From the NCBI GenBank assembly GCA_964035795.1, contig OZ038320.1, positions 26,729,705 to 26,793,704 of the forward strand: DNA of 64,000 nt. Direction: 5' to 3'. The position numbers were made by a program, and so were the translations under genes. This stretch comes from Pterobdella sp. o SKG-2022 (taxonomy: Eukaryota; Annelida; Clitellata; Hirudinida; Piscicolidae). Of this stretch, positions 51,698 through 64,000 are shown piece after piece; positions within the stretch are counted from its first letter, which is position 1; each line of letters begins with the position of its first letter. The notes beneath the pieces are model-generated. The model made no database searches, had not been told where the DNA came from, and saw nothing but the letters and a program-made list of their open reading frames with translations.

Positions 51698-52655
51698 TCA
51701 CCAAAATCTTTCTCCTGTACTGTAACTTTTAGGCATGGGTGCATCAGGATCCACCTATGTAATTGATTTTGAAATACTAGCACTAGTGAACAAATGATGG
51801 AAATATGTATAAAAATTTTTAAATACATTAGCAATATAATTGATTACTTAAATGAAGGTTGAAACAGAAGGAAAAAAAGATAAAAATTTTAATATTAAAA
51901 TTTCTTTTGTTTAACAACATGATGATGGTGAAAAGCTTTGTTAAAAGAAACTTTATATTATAGTTGTAGCATTTTCTTTATAAAACTCATATAAATGAAA
52001 AAAAAACATTTTTTACCTTTTGTGTGATACGAGGATCAATTTCAGGCAGTTTTATATCATCTATAGGTTTTGGTCTAGCTGAATCATGAATACGAGTTTT
52101 CGAAAAATACCCATTTTGTGGCCTTTCTTGTCCAAGATTATCTAGAATACACTTGTCAAACTTGCCTTGAAGCTTACGACATCTACAAAGAATATAAAGT
52201 TTGAAAATTTTGAAAAATATTATCGAAAACCAAAAAACCTTTTAAATGACATATCATAATCTGAGTGGTCAATACACTTCCAGTACTGAGTGAAATCAAT
52301 AGCACAAGAATTTTTTACTTTTTGAAAAAACTCTATTCCACATTTAGTGACATCCTTTCCTTCCTTTAAACATTTTCCAGGATTTCTTTCTTCTTTCATA
52401 CACAACATATACTCCTAAAATTATACGAAATGAAAAAACCTTTAAAAATCTAATTTTATATTACTGAGGTCATTGGAATTTTCAAAATCCATTAATAATT
52501 TAAAAAAAAATTTAAATTCTTTCAACCTTGCACTGTGTATCACAATATTTTCCAAAATGATGAGCCCCTGCTCTCAAAGGAGCACTAGTCATATTGAGTT
52601 CTTGAACATTTAACTCCTCTTCTGTAGGCAGATATGTATCCGCTGTTATCGGCAT
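51698..52655 (-). CDS. NDUFA8: NADH dehydrogenase 1 alpha subcomplex subunit 8
   Basis: Accessory subunit of respiratory complex I on the intermembrane-space side, imported and oxidised by the MIA40 pathway. Four exons on minus: 52655-52527, 52414-52239, 52182-52017, 51754-51698, all GT-AG with matching phase. The product has 175 residues, against about 172 in human. It begins MPITADTYLPTEEELNVQEL and continues with SAPLRAGAHHFGKYCD. Cysteines are spaced CX9C in CMKEERNPGKC, CAIDFTQYWKC and CRKLQGKFDKC, the hallmark of the family. The C-terminus (YSTGERFW) resembles the usual RFYFW ending. The head-to-head neighbour is CCDC13. Confidence 0.96.
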
Positions 52656-52887
52656 TTTAGAGATATTTATTTGGACGACCTTCTGAGGGTGGTTGATCTA
52701 ACATCTGCTCTGTGAATTTTAAAAAAGTTTCAAATGTATTTTTTTAATGAACAATATTTTTTAAATATTCTATGTTAATTTATAATTTAAAAAAATTATT
52801 TAAAATATTGCTATAGTAACAAAATTAAATGTTATAAAATGATTATTTCGAACTTCGCATTTTGTTTGGTATATGTTGAAAGTTGAA
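52656..52887. promoter_or_regulatory. Shared 5' region, NDUFA8 / CCDC13
   Basis: Only 232 bp separate the two divergent start codons, so both genes must be driven from here. The stretch is AT-rich; I could not name a binding site. Confidence 0.55.
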
Positions 52888-55800
52888 ATGGAGAATATTT
52901 TTGAAGATGCTTTCAGTAAAGAAGATGAAATGAGAGTTTGTCTCTTTTTGTTTATTTTAAAATGTTTCAAACTGAATAATTGATTAAATTTGAGCTATAG
53001 CTTTTGCTGTGGAAAGTTTAAATTACTTCACCAATTCTCTCACTTATTTTCACAAATTAATTTAGACTAGTTGACGTTTTGGTCAAAAATCTTATAGTTG
53101 TAAGCTATTGTTTTCACTTTCTTAAAACGAGTGTTCAAGAAGATTAAAATTACAAATGGAATGAAAAATTTTGTCTATTTGCGCAGAGACCACTACTTAA
53201 ACAATAACCTATATATTCTCTCACTTATAACTGAAACTTTCCACATTTTACGCAAATAATTCTTTTTTAAAGTCTTTTTATAGAAGTTTTGAAGTAAATT
53301 TTTTCGCACAGTTCTTAGCGAACCATTTTGAACGCTCACAGAAAAATCTATAAAATTTTCTGATTAGGTGATTAACAATTATATTTACAAAGGAGTTGAA
53401 AGACGAAAATAATAGACTTCTTTCATTGGTGGTTGAAAAAGATTTAGAAATGAAAAATTTAACAAAAAAATACGAAAAAGATGTTTCATTTCAAAACATT
53501 AAAGACCTCACACAGGATGCTGCTGCAGTAAAAATTATAGAACTTTCAAAAAAAATTAGAGAACTCAATAATGATTTACAAATTTCCCAAAATAAAACCA
53601 AAACTCTACAATCAAAATGCAAGGAATACGAAGCAAAAGTTAGAACATATACTTTGTTGTAAAAATGAAAGTCGTTTTATTACCAAATATTTTTTTTAAA
53701 TAAAGAATTTCGAATACTTGAAAAAATCACTTTTTAATTGAATAAAATTCAATTTTTTGATATAATTGTATAATTTATAAATAAATTGTGATAAAATATA
53801 TCGTAGATGAGCTGTGAGACTGACAAATATGATCAAGCTGTTGAACAAGGTGCTCCAGGAAAACAAGTACTTGAGTTGAAACGATTTAAAAAACTAAATT
53901 TTATTATATAGTTAACAGTTTCGAAACAACATTTTGTAAAGTGATTTTGAAATTTAGCGAAATTTTGATATAGAAAAATGAAATTAAAGTACTGCAAGAG
54001 AAACTCAAACAAAACGATTTCAAATTGACTGAAGCAAGAACACAAATTTCTTCGTTGAAATCAGATGTTAAGCTGCTCAATAAGGTTAATTTTTAAAAAA
54101 TCAGTTTTGTGATATATCAGAAATTCATATTATTAGTACCTTAGTAGACTCAAACAACTTAACTGATAAAGCTTCAGAACTTCGGGTTAAAGGCAGGTAC
54201 ATATTTTTAACTGATATGTTGATCACCATAGCCATTTTACTAAGAGTAAGGGTCCAAACGTCTGAAAATTGAGTCACTTGAACAAATCGTCGAGAAGTTG
54301 AAGAGATAATATACCCATTTAGTTATGCGTACTATAATAAAAAGAAAAATCAACGTCGCCATAAATGTGGTATTTACTACATTCAATTCAATAATTACTA
54401 CAGTCAAAAAACTTAATATATTAATATACAACGATATAGATAATCAGCCAAGAAGTGGGGGAAGGTGTGACGATTCAATCTATTTTGAGTGGAGACAAAA
54501 ACACTTGGAGAGGAAGAAAAGAACAAATAAATGCATTGAACAAAAAGGTTTTTCATAAAACTGCTAAAAATGACAACTCAAATCAAAATTAACTAAAACC
54601 TCGTTAAAGCTAAATTTTTGGTCACACGCTGTGTCAAAATTTCTCTGTAATTTTTATTAGGTGAGTGATTTGAAAAAACAAATAGAAAAGTTGCATCAAC
54701 GGTTAAAAAGTGGCGAGGAGGCTTTCTTGAATGATGATGAGTTTTACAAGAGAGAAATTCAGTGAGATTAATTATGCAAATATTCAACATGAACTAAATA
54801 ATGGAAATTATTTCTATATATAACAAAGCCTAGTTAGGGACGATCAAACGATCGAATTACTTATTAAAATAAATTAATATTTAAAGCGAGGAGAACAAAG
54901 AAAAGCAGTCGATAACATTAACTGCTGCCAGAGAAACTCTCAAAAACATTGAAGAATCGAAAAAAGAACAAATTAAAGTATTCTCTTAATTATATTAATA
55001 AACCTGTAATTATGCAGATGTTTTAATATTAAAAAACTTTTTAAGAACCGATATGATAGTGTTTATATTTATAATAACCCTTCATGAAAGAAACTAACAG
55101 AGCAGCTTTCATCGCTGCAAAGCAAGCATTCCACCGTGGCTGAAAAACATGAAGGACTCAAAGCTAGGTGGCATTTCAAAAATATTTTACATTCATTTGA
55201 TCAACTCAAGCCAAGTATGCATGCGAAAAAAGCTATGGAATTTTATTCGTTTTTTCGTGAGCAGAAATCAAGTTTTAACAACGGAGAGCAAGTCATTGAA
55301 GGAACAAGTGAAGATGCTGCTCCAAAAAGCCAAGAATGATGAGGAACTTGTGGAAGCTTTGCTGGTCATACAAAAATAAATACAATCTACGATTTATATG
55401 TTTCACAGTTTTTATCGAGTTCAACTAAATTTTTGACTGAACTTTCAAAATATTTTTTAAAATGAGTTAAATACAGAAACAGCAGAACCAGTTGAGACAG
55501 GCGCTGATAGAGAGTGGCAAGACACAACAGAAACTCAGCAACCAAAACAACTTTAATGTAAAAATCATTTGAAACTCATGTTATCAAATTTCTCCAATGA
55601 ATAATTTTCTTTCGAAGAATAATTCAAACTTGGAACTTACTGCTTTGAGAAACGAAATTACTGTTAAAGATGCCAAACTTCAGAAAGTGGAAGAGCAGTT
55701 GCAAAAGTTGATTTCACAAAATTGTGTATGGTTCAAACATAATTTCTAAATTTAAAATTTTATTCCATGGGAGATTAAATTCAATATTGATTTTATTTTA

Positions 55801-56859
55801 TTAGAAATCGTTCAAGTTTATAATTTAGATTTCAAGAATCTTTGTTCGATTTTATGATATATAACTTGGATCGGGATTGATAAAACTGAAGAATAAACTT
55901 CATTAGGACTTAGATCTGAATGATTCGCTGAATTCTCAACAAAACATAAATTCAGGAAATAATAACTGTTTTCGGTAAAAATCTGAATTTTTTTTTTGAA
56001 TTAACATTTTGACGATGTTATTGAAAACTAATATTTATCCAGCTATAATGAAGTAGCAGCTTTAAAAACATTGAACTTAACAATGGAATATGAGAAGAAC
56101 AAATTCAAGGAGATGCTTGAAACTATTGATGCTGAGTAAGTGTTACTCTTTGTGATTAGGCATTCTGTTTTAAACATGCAGTTGAATGAGTTTTTTTAAT
56201 ATTTGCAGAAACAAGATGCTAATCACAAAATTAGCTGAGAAGGAAAGCGAATGCAGGTTGTTAATGAAAAAATGTGGAAGGCTAGAGGGAGAGGTAAAAA
56301 GATTGTATTCTGGATCAACAAACGTGAAAAGTATGAGTATAATCATTTCAATGGCTGATTTAGACATTTAAAAACAAATAATGCTAAATGAAAAGTCGAT
56401 GTGCTAAATTCTCTAAATAAATTTCACCAAGCTAAAACGTTGAAATTTGTTTTAGAAATAAAAAAAGACCTTGATTCCCAAGTAGATCTTGAAACGATAA
56501 AGCTCAAGTAAGCAATAGTAACTCTAGATAATCCAAAAATTGTGTAAATAAATTATTAGAAAAAACTTCAATTATCATTTCGAAGACTTGAAACTTTGGA
56601 AGACGAAAAGAAAGGACTGAAAAACGCCTTAGACGCCAGTTTTAAAAGTAAAAAAGAACAAGTAGCTATGGTAGAGAAGATGCTGGAATATGCTAAAAAC
56701 TCATATATTACTAGCTTAAAGGTTTTAAACAATGACAATAAAACTAAAAATAATGATCTTAATGATGCCAACCAAAAAATCTTTGGCGGAAGTGGCAAGG
56801 AAAATCCAGCAAAAGCCTTTAACGATAGAAGTTACGACGAAACACAATCGCCCTCATAA
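52888..56859 (+). CDS. CCDC13: Coiled-coil protein CCDC13
   Basis: Centriolar-satellite coiled-coil protein needed for cilium formation in vertebrates. Exons: 52888-52935, 53393-53638, 53807-53866, 53974-54084, 54453-54547, 54661-54761, 54887-54977, 55091-55167, 55262-55364, 55477-55557, 55618-55725, 55907-55974, 56043-56135, 56209-56293, one ending 56507, and a last exon starting about 56561. Recognition rests on ELKDENNRLLSLVVEKDLEM, KIIELSKKIREL, EVGEGVTIQSIL followed by NTWRGRKEQI, SRNQVLTTESKSLK and KAKNDEELVEALL. These align in order with CCDC13 (REVGEDINVQQLL, TWRGRAQQI, RSRNKLLSSEMKTLK, GRHDDELIDALM). Nearly the whole protein is heptad-rich. Junctions at 54085-54452 and 56294-56560 do not close in phase, so exon limits there are uncertain. 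The C-terminal 40 or so residues are polar and unlike the family. Confidence 0.87.
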
Positions 56860-58324
56860 TTATTGGTGGCTAATTTACCTTTTTGATATCTATACTTTTG
56901 ATTTATAAATTATAATTTGCATTAACTTTTGCATAATTTAATCAAGTCATTTCGAAATTTAATTTTTTGACTTCAACTGAATAAAAAAATAATTTATTTA
57001 ATTTCTTAAAAATCATGATTGCCCGTAAGTTAAATCGGGAAGGATAACTAGTGTTTATTTATCATCACTTTTTAAAAAAGGCTTAATAAAAGTCAAACTG
57101 AAATTTTTAAAATTAAACTCATCTACAATCATTAAACGCATTTTAAACCCTTTAATCAATACTTAAATTATGGATAAATTGGAAGGACTATCTAAAACAG
57201 CTTCGCAGATGTATAAAGAACTAAAATAAACGTTCAAACATTAACTATTATTCTTTTACAAACCTTCACAAATACCGTTTGAGCACTGATTCTTAACAAT
57301 GATAAACAACGTGACTATGCTATTCCACAACTTCTTTTAAAATTTTATGCTTTCACATTAAATAAATTCAATTAAATATAAGTTTTATCAATCCATTTAA
57401 AAAAATTTTCGATTAAGAGAGAACAATTCAGCAGTGAAAAGAATACGATGGTTTGGGATGAACACTTGATTAAAACATTAACAATCATTCGAGTTTTGTT
57501 AAAAAATTCCAATTATTTGTTAATCAAAGATTTAAATAACACTAAATTAAAAATTATACTAAGTAAACAAGATAACTCATCATAAAAGCTACAAAGACAT
57601 TAACGAATAAAAATACTTTAATCACATATATCAGGTAAAATACCTCAGTTCTGTATCCTTCACTGAAAACAAAGCTTTTCAAAACTTCAGTCGCATCTTC
57701 AAGCTATATAAAATTTGCATAAAGCCTGATGATAAAACTAAAATTTAAAAAACTTTGGTTTCAATAAAAAATACAAAACTTTTTATTCGATAAATATAAC
57801 AAATGGGGACACTAACTGATAACATACAAATTACGATAGGAATAAACTATGCAATATCTTTAGATTATAATTTTGACAAAGTCTAAGTGCGGATATGGTG
57901 CCACATCAACTCGTTAAACAAAAATAGGTGGTAATAATGGATGCAATCATCTATAATGAAGTAGAATAGCTTGAACAACACAGTTGTACGAAAACAAACA
58001 ATAAGTTTTATCGAACAGAATAATACACGGAGCTTATTGTTGGATTAACTTACATTATCAAGTTCATTAAGAAAGCTTCGTATATTTTTCTGTTTAATAA
58101 AACTCACCATTTGTTTCCGTATGATTAAAATCATTTATAATTTAAAAGTAAATATAAAGGCATAAATTTAACTCATCACCATTAAAGAAATTACATCTTA
58201 CAACAAAACAACGATGTTTGCTGTTATCTACAATAGAAACAATGGCAAAACTAGAAAATAATAGCAAAAAAAAGAATGAAATATTTATAGAGAAATTATA
58301 TCAACAACGGAAGGCTTTATTTGA
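56860..58324. other. Convergent intergenic region, CCDC13 / DYRK1
   Basis: AT-rich, with both genes' 3' ends facing inward. It contains a foldback-family piece at 58025-58090. No gene was recognised. Confidence 0.6.
58025..58090. repeat. Foldback-family fragment
   Basis: CGGAGCTTATTG, then AACTTACATTATCAAGT and AAGAAAGCTTCGT, matching the arms of 35659-35828 with decay. Confidence 0.55.
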
Positions 58325-63370
<5,046 letters not shown>

Positions 63371-64000
63371 AGTGACATTTTGCCAATACACCAGCTATCC
63401 CACCATTTCTGTAAGTAAATAAAAACACTTATGAGAGCTTAGAAAAAAATAAACTCTGTTTTTTGTTAAGATTAGAATTATCAAAAATAGTTATTTAAAC
63501 ATTTTTTTTTTGATTTATTGAGCCAAAAATATAATATTTTGAATTTCTAAATCATCCAGACAGCTCAACCATAGATCAACACAAAATTGAACATATGTGC
63601 AAAGAAATAATTATGAAGATAAAGTATAAATAGCTGTAGTTTTCATGAGATAGATAGCAAAACTATCAAGACATGGGCACAGTGCAACAGCATATAAACC
63701 CAATGCATCTTTATAACTTGATAAAACTTTTTGGTGATTTTATATATAGAAATCCAAATTTAATTTTATTTTGAAAATTTTAAAGTTTAGATTTTTTCAA
63801 ACAAACCTCATGTTCATTTTTAAACGATGTATTAAAATGTACAAGAATGTTTATTTTTGTGGGTCACATGCTCATCTTAAAATAGTACAAAAGCAAAAAA
63901 CGATTTGATTGGTCAAACATATATCCAAGGCCTGTCGCTCAATTCTAATAAGGTGTAAACTGTATGTATATTAATACATAACTTGAAGGCCTTTACAGAA
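63371..64000. other. 5' flank of the DYRK1 gene
   Basis: A good acceptor (TTACTTACAG on minus) at about 63409 suggests that the first coding exon has an upstream non-coding exon or a trans-splice site. The remainder is AT-rich, and I recognised nothing else. Confidence 0.45.

Noticed and set aside
54140..54310. Extra CCDC13 exons (DSNNLTDKASELR and RLKIESLEQIVEKLK)
   Set aside because: They look coiled-coil-like but do not fit the order of conserved CCDC13 blocks, and their phases do not close. Left out of the exon list as unresolved.

Overview
The window is strongly AT-rich animal (metazoan) nuclear DNA. It holds spliced genes with GT-AG introns, LINE retrotransposon copies, microsatellites, foldback repeats, one tRNA gene and one 200-base assembly gap. 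Animal genes such as DYRK1, a plakin, acid sphingomyelinase and CCDC13 exclude a microbe or plant. The base composition and the LINE types suggest an invertebrate, but I cannot name the phylum from sequence alone.

Eight protein genes can be reconstructed exon by exon from conserved protein blocks, splice sites and matching intron phase. They are: an acid sphingomyelinase (minus, 892-13979, 15 exons); a plakin-family cytolinker (plus, about 16406-29767, exon set incomplete); TOM40 (minus, 30472-33633, 9 exons); a TTLL3/8-type tubulin glycylase (plus, 34063-41452, 17 exons); an XEG113-like two-domain glycosyltransferase (minus, 46598-49265, 5 exons); NDUFA8 (minus, 51698-52655, 4 exons); CCDC13 (plus, 52888-56859); and a DYRK1/minibrain kinase (minus, 58325-63370, 10 exons). 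Most long open frames in the window are single exons of these genes or pieces of LINEs.

The genes alternate in strand. Two divergent pairs share short 5' regions: TOM40 with the glycylase (about 430 bp), and NDUFA8 with CCDC13 (about 230 bp). Each pair joins a mitochondrial gene to a ciliary or centrosomal gene. Functions covered are lysosomal sphingolipid breakdown, cytoskeletal linking, mitochondrial import and respiration, axoneme glycylation and centriolar-satellite biology, glycan synthesis and DYRK signalling. Nothing suggests an operon.

The sphingomyelinase gene is the main trap for mobile DNA. Its introns carry two LINEs, older LINE scraps, a tRNA-Asp gene on the opposite strand, a tRNA-related dispersed repeat, a long triplet tract and two large TATC arrays that bracket one LINE. 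The plakin introns carry another LINE remnant, a 36-bp tandem array of eight copies, an AT tract ending in the gap, and foldbacks. A perfect 82-bp-arm palindrome lies in a glycylase intron whose donor is apparently non-canonical. I found no convincing new multi-gene system.
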